Assembly (NCBI RefSeq): GCF_013201665.1
Contig: NZ_CP053840.1
Coordinates: 1,922,001 to 1,986,000 of the forward strand
Length of the DNA stretch: 64,000 bases
Direction of reading: 5' to 3'
DNA from: Arcobacter venerupis
GTDB lineage: Bacteria; Campylobacterota; Campylobacteria; Campylobacterales; Arcobacteraceae
Part shown: piece by piece, positions 36,957 through 46,174 of the stretch
Position numbering within the stretch: position 1 is the stretch's first letter
Layout of the letters: each line of letters starts with the position of its first letter
Position numbers and translations under genes: made by a program
The notes under the pieces: model-generated
Told to the model about the DNA's origin: nothing
Seen by the model: only the letters and a program-made list of their open reading frames with translations
Database searches by the model: none

Positions 36957-37574
36957 TCAAGCTTTTTCCACAATTAAGTATGTATGTAATTCTGGATATT
37001 GATCAAATTCTAAATGTCTTATGATACAACTTAAATCTAAAAAACATTTTAGAAAACCATTTATTCCAAGAGAAGAATAATAAACTTCTGGCCCCATATA
37101 ATCATTTACATGTTCACCAGAATCAATTGTACCACCAAAAGAGAATATAAAAATACCGCCAACATTTAAGCTATCAACTATTTTTGCGATTACTTTTTTT
37201 TGTTTTGATAAAGGAATATGCCAAATACTATCCCACGCTGTAATAAAATCATACTTATCAGACAATTCATATTCGCAAATATCTCCATAATAAAAAGCAA
37301 TAGAAGGATGACGTTCTTTTGCTAATTCTACCATCTTACTAGAAATATCTATTCCACTAGGAGTGAAGCCTTCATCTATTAGTAAATCTATAAATCTTCC
37401 AGTACAACCACAACCGATATCTAGTGCTTTACCTCGATTTTTTGCAAAATCTATTGCTTTTTTATGCTGAATAATTCCATTTATTTTATCAAATTTTTCA
37501 TTTTCCCATATATGTGTAATTTGATTGTAAGAATTACCAATATCCAAAGGCTCCATATTATTGAAACTTCTCAC
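36957..37574 (-). CDS. Class I SAM-dependent methyltransferase
   Basis: The 205-residue protein has the Methyltransf_11/25 core: motif I ALDIGCGCTGRFIDLL, the acidic loop GIDISSKMVELAKERH, YGDICEY and the DFITAWDSIWHI block. The substrate is not readable; small molecules are most likely. It overlaps the 5' neighbour (RidA) by 17 bases, so the two genes are coupled. Confidence 0.88.
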   Translation of the reverse strand: MRSFNNMEPLDIGNSYNQITHIWENEKFDKINGIIQHKKAIDFAKNRGKALDIGCGCTGRFIDLLIDEGFTPSGIDISSKMVELAKERHPSIAFYYGDICEYELSDKYDFITAWDSIWHIPLSKQKKVIAKIVDSLNVGGIFIFSFGGTIDSGEHVNDYMGPEVYYSSLGINGFLKCFLDLSCIIRHLEFDQYPELHTYLIVEKA

Positions 37575-37920
37575 CAGCAGCTGCTGTGAATGTCATTTCA
37601 ACTAACAAAGTTGGGTCAACTAATTCAGCTTTTACACAAGCTCTACTTGGCGCACAATTTTCAGGAAACCATAAATCCCAAATTTCATTTAAACCATCAA
37701 AATTTGCAAAATCTGTTATATAAATAGTAACCGCTAAAATTCGTGATTTATCACTATCAATCAAAGCTAAACTAGCTTCAGCTTGGTCAAATATTTGTTG
37801 AACTTGTCCTTTAATATCTACATTTGTATCTGTGTCTGCTACTTCTGTAAAAGTTGCAATTCCATTAAAAACAGTCACATCTGACCATCTTTTGCAGGGG
37901 TTGATTCTGTGTATTTTCAT
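37558..37920 (-). CDS. RidA/YjgF-family protein
   Basis: The 120-residue protein has the RidA/YjgF fold with the conserved APSRACVKAEL segment containing the key Arg and a closing VEMTFTAA strand. RidA deaminates reactive enamine/imine intermediates; many members have drifted to other small-molecule roles. It overlaps the downstream methyltransferase gene. Confidence 0.88.
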   Translation of the reverse strand: MKIHRINPCKRWSDVTVFNGIATFTEVADTDTNVDIKGQVQQIFDQAEASLALIDSDKSRILAVTIYITDFANFDGLNEIWDLWFPENCAPSRACVKAELVDPTLLVEMTFTAAAGEKFQ

Positions 37921-37971
37921 TTGTTATTTTCCTTGATAGATAAAATTTATATAATTTATTAATATTAGATT

Positions 37972-39555
37972 TTATCTATTAATTGCTTTAAGTGCTGCAA
38001 GTAAATATTTTGGATTGTGTGTTGCTTCATACATTGGATGCACTTCTTTATTTGTATCAAATAAACCATAAACTGCCATTTGAGCTGTTCGTACTGAATA
38101 TTCAACCGTAAATACGCAATCTTTTGGTGCTTGCGCAAATTGACCTAAAAAAGCAAAATTTGTTGAACCTGTTGGTATAACATCTGGTCTATCTCCAATA
38201 TTATATGGCATAAAAAGACTATCAATAAATGGCATTGAAACAGGAATACAATTCACTTTTCCAGCTTTCGTAACAGGCTGCATTAACTCTTGAATTTTTA
38301 AATGATAATAAAGCTCTTCTAAGAGTTCAGCCCCTGAACACTCCGCCATTGTTTTATTTATATAATTTCCAATTCTATCAGGGAAAAGTCCATAACCCCA
38401 AAAAATCTTCACATCTTTAGCTTGGTTTGGGAAGTGCGGTTGCCTTGCAATTACTATTGACATAAGCCAATTTGAATCAGTTAATGTAACAAGTCCACCT
38501 GTTCCATCTACGTTTCCTGAGAAGTTTTCCATGTAGTCCAAAAATGTGCTGTCTTTCATGGTTGCTGTAAATGAGTACCATTTCTGTAAATCTATATTGT
38601 CACAAAATGGATTTGGATTACCAAAAGAAGCATCTTTTTTTGCTATTTTTTTCCATAATTTCCAAGAACCAGATTCTTCAAGTCCTTTTAATTTAGCTGA
38701 AGTATCCCAAGTACCATTATTTGTACTTTCTGTAATTGAACCATTTGTAAAAAATACAAAATCATTTTCTTTGATTATTATTTCACTTTTATTTTTTATA
38801 TGAAGAACTGTAGCAGTTTTTTTATCATCAGATAAATCAAAATCAATATCAATTACTTCAGTAGCCATATCAAAATTCACCCCTCTTTCTTCAAGGTATT
38901 TTTGAATAGGTCTTACAACTGAGTCATATTGGTTATATTTTGTTCTCATTACACCACCTAATTTTGGCAAACCATCCACAAGATGCATAAAACGTTTCAT
39001 ATATCTTCTCATAACAACTAAACTGCTCCATTTTTGAAAAGCAAACATAGTGCACCAAATATACCAAAATTTGCTATCAAAAAAAGATTCATCAAACCAA
39101 TCTTCTATTTTTTTATTACCTAATGATTTTTCTGAGACATATGTTAATTTTATAAAATCCATTTGTTGTTCAAAAGACAATCCATATGAAGTTACATCTA
39201 GTTTTTTCCCATCCTTTAAAAGACGAGCTTGTGCATTTGAAACAAATCTTTCATTAAATTCATAAGATTCATCTCTAACTGATATATTTGGATTTTCTAG
39301 TGAAGGAATGTGTGAAAGCAGCTCCCAATAACACTCATAGTGCATTTCGTGCATTCGTCCACCACGAACAACATATCCTTGTTCTGCATTACCAGCTCCA
39401 TCAGTAGCTCCACCTGCAATTAAATCTTTTTCTAAAATATGGATATTTTCACTACAAATATTGGCATCTTTTATCAAATACACAGCACTAGCAAGTCCTG
39501 CAATTCCACTACCAATGATATACACTTTTGAATTTTTCAGGTTTTTCGTTTTCAT
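37972..39555 (-). CDS. ohyA: Oleate hydratase (FAD-dependent)
   Basis: The 527-residue protein has the FAD-binding motif IIGSGIAGLASAVYL at its N-terminus and the oleate hydratase family's internal blocks (RGGRMHEMHYECYWEL with catalytic Glu region, MRRYMKRFMHLVDGLP, MPFIDSLFMPYNIGDRP). It adds water to the double bond of oleic and similar acids to make 10-hydroxy fatty acids. Such enzymes detoxify unsaturated fatty acids. It lies just upstream of RidA; its promoter region faces the divergent binding-protein gene. Confidence 0.93.
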   Translation of the reverse strand: MKTKNLKNSKVYIIGSGIAGLASAVYLIKDANICSENIHILEKDLIAGGATDGAGNAEQGYVVRGGRMHEMHYECYWELLSHIPSLENPNISVRDESYEFNERFVSNAQARLLKDGKKLDVTSYGLSFEQQMDFIKLTYVSEKSLGNKKIEDWFDESFFDSKFWYIWCTMFAFQKWSSLVVMRRYMKRFMHLVDGLPKLGGVMRTKYNQYDSVVRPIQKYLEERGVNFDMATEVIDIDFDLSDDKKTATVLHIKNKSEIIIKENDFVFFTNGSITESTNNGTWDTSAKLKGLEESGSWKLWKKIAKKDASFGNPNPFCDNIDLQKWYSFTATMKDSTFLDYMENFSGNVDGTGGLVTLTDSNWLMSIVIARQPHFPNQAKDVKIFWGYGLFPDRIGNYINKTMAECSGAELLEELYYHLKIQELMQPVTKAGKVNCIPVSMPFIDSLFMPYNIGDRPDVIPTGSTNFAFLGQFAQAPKDCVFTVEYSVRTAQMAVYGLFDTNKEVHPMYEATHNPKYLLAALKAINR

Positions 39556-39781
39556 CTAATTATCCTTTGAATTATTTCTACTTGTATGCTTAAACATAGT
39601 AACTTAATAATTGATTTATTGGTGTATATTATTGGAGAATTAGATAATTCTATAAAATTATTATTATATTAACTTAGCAGATATAAATCAATTCAATAAA
39701 TAATAATATTATGAAGCACTTAATAAATAATATTATCATTATCTGTTATAATTATGTCACATTTTTATAAGTGAAAATAAT

Positions 39782-40603
39782 ATGAAACTAAAACTACTTC
39801 TTCTCTCAATTTTTTATATATCAAATCTTTGTTTTGCGCAAGAAACTCCAATCAAAATTGGGATTGCACCACATTCATCAACTAGAGTAATTTTAGAATC
39901 TCATCAAGATTTGAGGCTTTTTTTAGAAAATTATTTTAAAAGACCTGTTCAGATTTTAACAGCAAAAAACTTTAGTGAATTTACTAAACGCTCAAATGAG
40001 GGAACTTATTATGATTTGATTTTAACATCACCAAATCTAGCAGTTCTTGCCCAAAAACTAGGTGGATATAAACCTATAATGACTTATACCAAAGGTCTAT
40101 CAACTATTCTTTTAGCAACTGACAAAAATATTTTAGAAAGTAAAAATCTACCGCTTCATGTTATTGGATTAGACCCTGTTTCATTTCCTACCTTAGATGC
40201 ACAAGATTGGTTGGAAAAAAATGGCTTTGAAGAAGGAAAAGAAATTAAATATACATACACAAGTGCAACAGATAGTTCAATATCTATACTTCTAAATAAT
40301 AATGCCGATATGATAATTATGTCTCTACCAAATTATATAAAGCTTATGACAGAAGAGATTAAATACCTAGTACATATAATATATCAAAGTGAACCAAAAC
40401 CAAGTAGAATTTATCTAGCAAAAAGTGCAGATGGTATTACTTTAGAAGAGTGGGAAACGGCACTTGATGCTTTTTCAAAATCTCCAGAGGGTAAAAAACA
40501 TTTGGAAATTACAAAACTTGAAGGCTTTAAAAAAGTTGAACAAAAAGACATAGATAGTCTTGGTTCAATAGCAGATAAAACTCTGGAAAGGTTAAATAAT
40601 TAA
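39782..40603 (+). CDS. PhnD-like periplasmic substrate-binding protein
   Basis: The 273-residue protein has a Sec signal (cleavage after about residue 19, LCFAQ) and a PhnD/TauA-type solute-binding fold (KIGIAPHSSTRVILESHQDL; YYDLILTSPNLAVLAQKLGG). No transporter gene is nearby. Instead its stop directly abuts the ATG of a sensor histidine kinase, so it is probably the ligand-sensing periplasmic partner of that kinase. A TATAAT promoter element lies about 30 bases upstream. Confidence 0.85.
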   Translation: MKLKLLLLSIFYISNLCFAQETPIKIGIAPHSSTRVILESHQDLRLFLENYFKRPVQILTAKNFSEFTKRSNEGTYYDLILTSPNLAVLAQKLGGYKPIMTYTKGLSTILLATDKNILESKNLPLHVIGLDPVSFPTLDAQDWLEKNGFEEGKEIKYTYTSATDSSISILLNNNADMIIMSLPNYIKLMTEEIKYLVHIIYQSEPKPSRIYLAKSADGITLEEWETALDAFSKSPEGKKHLEITKLEGFKKVEQKDIDSLGSIADKTLERLNN

Positions 40604-42100
40604 ATGAAACTATCTTTATCTTGGAAATGGGTAATTGCAAGTTTATTAATTGAAAGTTTAATGCTTACATTAATGGTAATAAAAAATGTAAATCAACTTG
40701 AAACAAACCTATCTGCACAAACTAATGTAAGATTAGATGAACAAAAGATATTATTAAAAAGTGCCTTAGTTGCACCTCTTGTTCAAATGGATTATGCAAC
40801 TATTGATGCAATTTTAAATGAAACTAAAAGAATTCAGACAATAGATTATCTAGCAGTTGTTGATAATCAAAATAATTGTATTTCAACTGTTGGATTAAAA
40901 GATTGTTCAAAATTACCAACAAAAGAAGCAGACCCTTTTAGTAAAGAATCACTTGAAGATGAAAGATTTGATACAAATATTCCTATAACTTTATTCTCAG
41001 AATCATTGGGAAAGATATATTTAGGTCTTTCTACAAAATTTTATATTCAAGCAAAAAAAGAGATGATTACAAGAAGTATTATTATTGCAATAATAGAATT
41101 AATATTATCGGCAATCTTTCTTATTACTGTGAGTAAATGGATTATAAAAAATCTAGTAAAATTAACTCATAGTGCAAATGCAATTGCCCGAGGAGATTAT
41201 TCTCAAAGGATAAATCTAGGCAACAGTAAAGAGACAATTGAACTTCAAGAATCTTTTAATCTAATGGCTAGAAATATAGAAAAAAATATAATAGATTTAA
41301 AGCATTTAAATAAAAAAGAAAAAGAGTTATTTAAAAAACTAAAATCTCAAGTAGAAAAAAATCAAGAACAAGATATTCTTCTTAAACATCAATCAAGAAT
41401 GGTAATTATTGGAGAAATGCTTAATAATATTGCCCATCAATGGAGACAACCTTTAAATGCAATTACTGTTCATATGAGTGGATTAAAACTAAGAAAAGAG
41501 TTAAATCTAATAGAAGATAAAGAGATAGAAGATACCTCAGATAGTGTAATGAAATATGCAAATTATTTAAGTAATACAATTGATGATTTTAGAGATTATG
41601 TTAAAGATTATAGTAGTAAAAAAGAGTATTTTAATATTGAAACTTCTTTAAATAAAGCCCTTGATATAGTATCTGCTTCTTTAGAAAATAATTTTATTAC
41701 TCTAAATATTGAACACAGTGAAAACGAATTATTAGTAGATGGTGTGATAAATGAATTAACTCAAGTTTTTATAAATATACTTAATAATTCAAAAGATATA
41801 CTAAATGAAAATAATGTAGAAGAAAAAGTAATAGAAGTAAAATTTTTAAAAGAAGATAGCAAAATAACTATCACCATTCAAGATAATGCAGGTGGAGTAA
41901 AAGATGATATTATTCATAAAATATTTGACCCATATTTCACTACTAAATATAATAATCAAGGTACAGGAATTGGATTGTATATGAGTGCAAAAATTATTCA
42001 TGAACATTTTTCAGGTCAGATAATTGTAAAAAATGAGAATATAGAATTTAATAATAAAACTTATAAAGGTGCAAAATTTTTCATAATTTTACCACTATAA
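40604..42100 (+). CDS. Sensor histidine kinase
   Basis: The 498-residue protein has two membrane helices (about 8-28 and 155-178) around a periplasmic sensor region, a HAMP linker (about 178-230), a helical segment, the dimerisation/phospho-acceptor box IGEMLNNIAHQWRQPLNAI with H278, and an HATPase_c domain (NILNNSKDI N-box, DNAGGV, GTGIGLYMSAKII). It should autophosphorylate on H278. No response regulator is adjacent. The upstream binding protein is translated directly before it. Confidence 0.93.
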   Translation: MKLSLSWKWVIASLLIESLMLTLMVIKNVNQLETNLSAQTNVRLDEQKILLKSALVAPLVQMDYATIDAILNETKRIQTIDYLAVVDNQNNCISTVGLKDCSKLPTKEADPFSKESLEDERFDTNIPITLFSESLGKIYLGLSTKFYIQAKKEMITRSIIIAIIELILSAIFLITVSKWIIKNLVKLTHSANAIARGDYSQRINLGNSKETIELQESFNLMARNIEKNIIDLKHLNKKEKELFKKLKSQVEKNQEQDILLKHQSRMVIIGEMLNNIAHQWRQPLNAITVHMSGLKLRKELNLIEDKEIEDTSDSVMKYANYLSNTIDDFRDYVKDYSSKKEYFNIETSLNKALDIVSASLENNFITLNIEHSENELLVDGVINELTQVFINILNNSKDILNENNVEEKVIEVKFLKEDSKITITIQDNAGGVKDDIIHKIFDPYFTTKYNNQGTGIGLYMSAKIIHEHFSGQIIVKNENIEFNNKTYKGAKFFIILPL

Positions 42101-42158
42101 TCTCTTTTATTATAAGAACTATATTTAAGTATTCGTTATCTACTTACAATTTAAAAAT

Positions 42159-42626
42159 CTAATTCCGAAGAGTTGCTATTAATCTATTTGAATCTTTTAA
42201 AAAAGCAAAAACATCAAAAATAGATTTTACTAAAATATCTGAGTTTAATAATGTTTGCGTACAAAGCCCCTCATCTTGTAAAATTGCTATGCCTAAAACT
42301 GTCTCTTTTAGCATCAATTTATCATTTCGACCATTTCCCACACTTAAAGTATATTGCAAACCTAATTCTTTTACAAAATCTAACTTACTAATATCTTGTT
42401 GTGAATTAGGAATTACAATTACCTCACACTTTGTATTTTGTAACTCTTTTTTTACAGTGCCATAAGTATCTGCTGTGATTACATAGAAATTAAAACTATT
42501 TGAGAGTTCATTTATACTCTCAGAAATTCCCTCTATTAATTTCCCATCAATAGCGACTGTGCCATTGTAATCAAAAACAACATTTTTTATCTCAAAAGAT
42601 TCTCTTCCTGGTATTTCAACTATCAT
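42159..42626 (-). CDS. HAD-superfamily protein (soluble P-type ATPase-like)
   Basis: The 155-residue protein has a compact HAD fold with motif I FDYNGTVA, where the second Asp of DxD is Asn, plus the Thr region VITADTYG and a late GNGRND motif. It resembles soluble relatives of P-type ATPase phosphorylation domains. The Asp-to-Asn change at the acid/base position suggests reduced phosphatase activity or an ATPase-like role. It follows an HTH protein gene by 3 bases. Confidence 0.75.
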   Translation of the reverse strand: MIVEIPGRESFEIKNVVFDYNGTVAIDGKLIEGISESINELSNSFNFYVITADTYGTVKKELQNTKCEVIVIPNSQQDISKLDFVKELGLQYTLSVGNGRNDKLMLKETVLGIAILQDEGLCTQTLLNSDILVKSIFDVFAFLKDSNRLIATLRN

Positions 42627-42629
42627 TTT

Positions 42630-42977
42630 TTATTCTCCATTTAAAACAGACATAACTGTTGCTCGACTTGTATTTAAATCTTTTGTAATCTTTACAATAT
42701 TTAAATCGCCATTTTCTGTGTAGTAATTTTCATCATCTAACATTTTTAATATAGTATCTTTTTTATCAAGTATCTCAGCAGAAGTTTGTCTAGTTTCAAA
42801 AGTAAAATCTTCTTCACTCATGGTTTTAAGTGCTTCCAAATCTCTTTTGATTGTTTGAATTGTAACTTTCAGTTCTTTTGCTAAGTCTTTTGGCTCATTT
42901 ATACCTCGCAAAATCAAATCCCACAAAGCTATTCTTCTTGTTTTGATTTTACGTCTGCGATGATAAGAGATTTTCAT
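42630..42977 (-). CDS. Helix-turn-helix protein (DeoR-like)
   Basis: The 115-residue protein has a winged-helix segment (RRIALWDLILRGINEPKDLA then KELKVTIQTIKRDLEALK) typical of DeoR-like N-termini, and a second HTH-like segment at the C-terminus (IVKITKDLNTSRATVMSVLN). There is no ligand-binding domain. It may regulate or work with the HAD protein downstream. Confidence 0.7.
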   Translation of the reverse strand: MKISYHRRRKIKTRRIALWDLILRGINEPKDLAKELKVTIQTIKRDLEALKTMSEEDFTFETRQTSAEILDKKDTILKMLDDENYYTENGDLNIVKITKDLNTSRATVMSVLNGE

Positions 42978-42997
42978 TATTATTTTGTCTTTTGATT

Positions 42998-43282
42998 TTA
43001 TAAAAGTTCTAATTCAAAAGGCTCAATATGAGCATTATATTGTTTGAAATTATTTATAAAATGTGAGTAGTGTGGAGTTTCATAGTGTTTGTTTAAAGCT
43101 TCTTCACTTTCCCAAGAATCAATCACGATAAATTCTACTGGATTACTTTTTGTTTGAAAAACTTCATACATCAAACATCCTTCTTCTTTTTTAGTATCTT
43201 CAATAGTTGATTTAAGTAATGCTTTTAGTTCTTTTATACAATCTCTTTTTGCCAAAAATATTATTTGTCTTGTTATTGCCAT
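42998..43282 (-). CDS. Putative quinol monooxygenase (ABM domain)
   Basis: The 94-residue protein is a complete antibiotic-biosynthesis-monooxygenase-like domain (CIKELKALLKSTIEDTKKEE; CLMYEVFQTKSNPVEFIVID; HYETPHYSHFINNF). These small dimeric proteins oxidise quinols or related aromatics without cofactor. A decayed partial second copy of this gene lies at 43916-44001, beyond the GNAT gene. Confidence 0.82.
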   Translation of the reverse strand: MAITRQIIFLAKRDCIKELKALLKSTIEDTKKEEGCLMYEVFQTKSNPVEFIVIDSWESEEALNKHYETPHYSHFINNFKQYNAHIEPFELELL

Positions 43283-43346
43283 AATTATCGCTTTTATTGG
43301 TATTTTTTGTATTTTAGTTAATAGTTAGTGAAAATTAACCAGAAAG

Positions 43347-43880
43347 CTATTTCATAATCTTTTCAAATCTGAACATTTCATCTTCTTCCAAAGATTCTTG
43401 AGATGTATGATTAGGATCTGGTCTATACTTATTGTAAAATTCTACAATTTTAAAACCACATTTATTCACATAAAAATGGATGTTTCTTTTTTCAAAATAC
43501 GGAGTAACCGTTTCCCAAATTTTTGTTTTTGGATGTTCTTTTTCAATTGCTTCCCAAGCAAGGTGTCCAATTCCACGACTATGATTATTTGTCATAATGA
43601 AGAAAAAAGCAAGAGAATTATGTTGAGTAATCTCATTAATATAAACAATAGCTCCTCCAACTAATTCATTTTCAAAAAATATACTGTAAACAATAGAATT
43701 ATCAGTCTTAATTGATTCATCAATATCTTGATCAGAGGGAATAGGTTCTTCTAAACTATGTCCAAATTCTTTTTCTGCAGATACTCTGAAAGATTCCTGT
43801 AAATCGGATTTAAACTTATCTAATTCATGTAATTCAGTTTTTCGAAGAATTACAGATTTTTTTTCAATATTTTCATTCAT
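43347..43880 (-). CDS. GNAT-family N-acetyltransferase
   Basis: The 177-residue protein has a GNAT core: VGGAIVYINEITQHNSLAFF, then NNHSRGIGHLAWEAIE with the acetyl-CoA binding (R/Q-x-x-G-x-G) motif, and a C-terminal FYVNKCGFKIVEF block. The substrate is unknown. It lies between the intact quinol monooxygenase gene and that gene's decayed copy. Confidence 0.85.
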   Translation of the reverse strand: MNENIEKKSVILRKTELHELDKFKSDLQESFRVSAEKEFGHSLEEPIPSDQDIDESIKTDNSIVYSIFFENELVGGAIVYINEITQHNSLAFFFIMTNNHSRGIGHLAWEAIEKEHPKTKIWETVTPYFEKRNIHFYVNKCGFKIVEFYNKYRPDPNHTSQESLEEDEMFRFEKIMK

Positions 43881-43915
43881 TTTTTTTACTCTATTTTAAT
43901 TTGTCATATCTAAAA

Positions 43916-44001
43916 TATCTAATTCAAAAGGCTCAATATGAGTATTGTTATTGGCATAATTATAGTTTTTTGATATTTTTGTATTCTAGTTAATAGTAGC
44001 T
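43916..44001 (-). pseudogene. Deletion remnant of a second quinol monooxygenase gene
   Basis: TCTAATTCAAAAGGCTCAAT and following bases match the 3' end of the gene at 42998-43282 with one mismatch in about 28. Directly next to this, GTTATTGGCATAATTAT and the following TTAATAGT stretch match the same gene's 5' end and upstream region. The internal ~230 bases are missing and the join is out of frame. This is a relic of a duplicated copy. Confidence 0.75.
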
Positions 44002-44065
44002 TTAGTTTCTATATTAATAGTTATGTTAGAATCTTAATAAATAAAAATTTATGGAAAATATAATT

Positions 44066-45775
44066 ATGAAAAAAAATACTAACAAAAATATAGAAACATT
44101 TCAAGAACTTGTAAATTCAAGTGATTACTCATTTATAGAAAAACTCAACAGTGACCCTGACGCAAAATTTAATGGAGACAATAAATTATCAAGAGAGGTT
44201 TTTAGTGGTCACTATGTACCAGTAAGTCCAACTGCGATTAAAGAGCCAATATATATTTCTCACAGTGTTAATTTTTTTAAAGAATTAGGCTTTTCTGAGA
44301 ACTTAATAAAATCAGATGATTTTATCAAAATGTTTTCAGGTGATATGTCTAATATTTCTAATCTAACACAAAATGCAGGTTGGGCGACTGGATATGCACT
44401 ATCTATTTATGGCACAGAATATTATGCTCAATGCCCTTTTCAAACTGGAAATGGTTATGGAGATGGTAGAGCAATCTCAATTCTTGAAGCTCTAATAAAC
44501 GGCAAAAGACGGGAATTTCAACTAAAAGGTGCTGGAAAAACTCCATATTGTAGAGGTGCGGATGGAAGAGCAGTTTTGCGGTCAAGTGTAAGAGAGTTTT
44601 TAGCTCAAGAACATATGCACTCTTTAGGGATTCCAACATCAAGGTCTTTAACTCTATTTACCTCTACAAAAGAGCAAGTAACTAGACCTTGGTTTAGAGA
44701 TAATTCTTACTCAAAAGACCCCGAAGTTATGATTGAAGAAGATGTTGCAATCACTACAAGGGTTGCATCTTCGTTTTTAAGAGTTGGACAACTTGAACTT
44801 TTTGGCAGACGAGCTAGAAAAAATGAACATGAAAATGCTTTAAAAGAGTTAGAGATGATTGTTTTACATTTAATTGATAGAGAATATAGTGAGGTAATAA
44901 ATCAAGATTTAACTTTAGAAGAAAAGATAATATTACTAGCAAATGAGTTTCAAAATCGTCTTACATCTTTAGTAGCTAATTGGATAAGAGTTGGATATTG
45001 TCAAGGCAATTTTAACAGTGACAACTGTGTAGCTGGAGGTTTTACACTTGATTATGGTCCATTTGGCTTTATCGAGATGTTTGACCCAAAATATCAATCA
45101 TGGACTGGTGGAGGAATGCACTTTTCATTTTTTAATCAGCCAGTTGCAGCTTTTAAAAATTTTAAATCATTTTGTAGTGCATTAAAACCACTACTTAGTT
45201 CAAATAAAGAAGCTTTAGAAGAATTAGAAGAATTAGAAAAAATTGAAAATAACTTTTCAAAAATCATGCAAGAAAAAATGGAAGATATGTGGGCTAGAAA
45301 ACTAGGAATTGATAAATTTGATGTTGAGTTGTTTGAAGAACTTATCAATCTTATGATAGATACAAAAGTTGACTATACTATATTTTTTAGAGAATTATCA
45401 AATATTCCTGATGATATAAGTAGCCTTGAAAAAAGTTTTTATGGAAAAATACAAAATGAAAATATCAAATTAAGATGGAACAGTTGGCTTGAAAGTTGGA
45501 AATCTTTTATAAATGTAAATGATGAAAATTCTAAAGACAAACTTTCAAATCAAATGAAACTAACTAATCCAAAATATACTTTAAGAGAATGGCATCTTGT
45601 TTGGGCTTATCAAGAAGCTGAAAATGGAAACTATAAACCAGTACATGAGTTACAAGAAATAATGACAAATCCATACGAAGAACAAACAAAAGAAATAGAA
45701 GAAAAATATTATATAAAAAAACCCTCAGATTTTTTTGGAATAGCTGGTATATCGCATGTTAGCTGTTCGTCATAA
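44066..45775 (+). CDS. selO: Protein adenylyltransferase SelO (YdiU family)
   Basis: The pseudokinase-fold protein carries [20 protein letters not shown] (ATP-binding Lys), [15 protein letters not shown] with catalytic D/N residues, and [13 protein letters not shown] with the metal Asp ten residues later, the spacing seen in SelO. The usual His-Gly before the catalytic loop is Gln-Gly. SelO transfers AMP to Ser, Thr or Tyr of proteins, often redox enzymes. The tail ends VSCSS, the position of selenocysteine in animals. The ATG at 44051 lacks a ribosome-binding site, so the ATG at 44066 is preferred; a TGTTAGAAT extended -10 lies at 44024-44032. Confidence 0.88.
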   Translation: MKKNTNKNIETFQELVNSSDYSFIEKLNSDPDAKFNGDNKLSREVFSGHYVPVSPTAIKEPIYISHSVNFFKELGFSENLIKSDDFIKMFSGDMSNISNLTQNAGWATGYALSIYGTEYYAQCPFQTGNGYGDGRAISILEALINGKRREFQLKGAGKTPYCRGADGRAVLRSSVREFLAQEHMHSLGIPTSRSLTLFTSTKEQVTRPWFRDNSYSKDPEVMIEEDVAITTRVASSFLRVGQLELFGRRARKNEHENALKELEMIVLHLIDREYSEVINQDLTLEEKIILLANEFQNRLTSLVANWIRVGYCQGNFNSDNCVAGGFTLDYGPFGFIEMFDPKYQSWTGGGMHFSFFNQPVAAFKNFKSFCSALKPLLSSNKEALEELEELEKIENNFSKIMQEKMEDMWARKLGIDKFDVELFEELINLMIDTKVDYTIFFRELSNIPDDISSLEKSFYGKIQNENIKLRWNSWLESWKSFINVNDENSKDKLSNQMKLTNPKYTLREWHLVWAYQEAENGNYKPVHELQEIMTNPYEEQTKEIEEKYYIKKPSDFFGIAGISHVSCSS

Positions 45776-45800
45776 AAAATATAAATTTATTATTTAAACA

Positions 45801-45826
45801 GCAATGAGAATTTTAATTTTCATTGC
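45801..45826. terminator. Terminator hairpin between selO and the HNH gene
   Basis: GCAATGA and TCATTGC form a 7-bp stem around a 12-base A/T loop; a T-rich tract follows in the rightward direction. It serves the converging selO and HNH genes. Confidence 0.55.
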
Positions 45827-46134
45827 CCATTTTTTATAGCATCTTTAATAACTTGTGCTACATTTTCAGAAGTTATATTTTTATCTTTACAATATTTTGA
45901 TTGAAGCCAAATTGAAAGTTGCTTTTGTCCTTTACTTGCATTACAACCACAGCAACATAAAGCAATATTTTCTCTAGTAATGATTTTGGCATCATTAATA
46001 ATATGTTCCCAACTTGCAGCAGTTTTTTTAGAAACTTTTGTTGAAGTAAATTCCACACCACAATAAACACAAACTTTATCTCTTTGTCTAATTTCTTGTT
46101 CTAAAGAAGAAGGTATATTCCAATTATTTGCCAT
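45820..46134 (-). CDS. HNH endonuclease-domain protein
   Basis: The 104-residue protein has a zinc-supported HNH motif: CVYCG, then WEHIIND with the catalytic His, and NIALCCCGCNASKGQKQL with the second Cys pair and Asn. This is a small, standalone HNH protein resembling mobile or phage-derived nucleases. No restriction or integrase partner is adjacent. The three consecutive cysteines in the second zinc knuckle are unusual. Confidence 0.82.
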   Translation of the reverse strand: MANNWNIPSSLEQEIRQRDKVCVYCGVEFTSTKVSKKTAASWEHIINDAKIITRENIALCCCGCNASKGQKQLSIWLQSKYCKDKNITSENVAQVIKDAIKNGQ

Positions 46135-46174
46135 TGAGTTTCCATATAATAAAAAAGTTTAATGATTTTAAATA

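Noticed and set aside
39695-39740. Near-direct repeats of AATAAATAATATTAT before the PhnD-like gene
   Set aside because: They are simple A/T sequence that could arise by chance in this composition; not counted as an operator.
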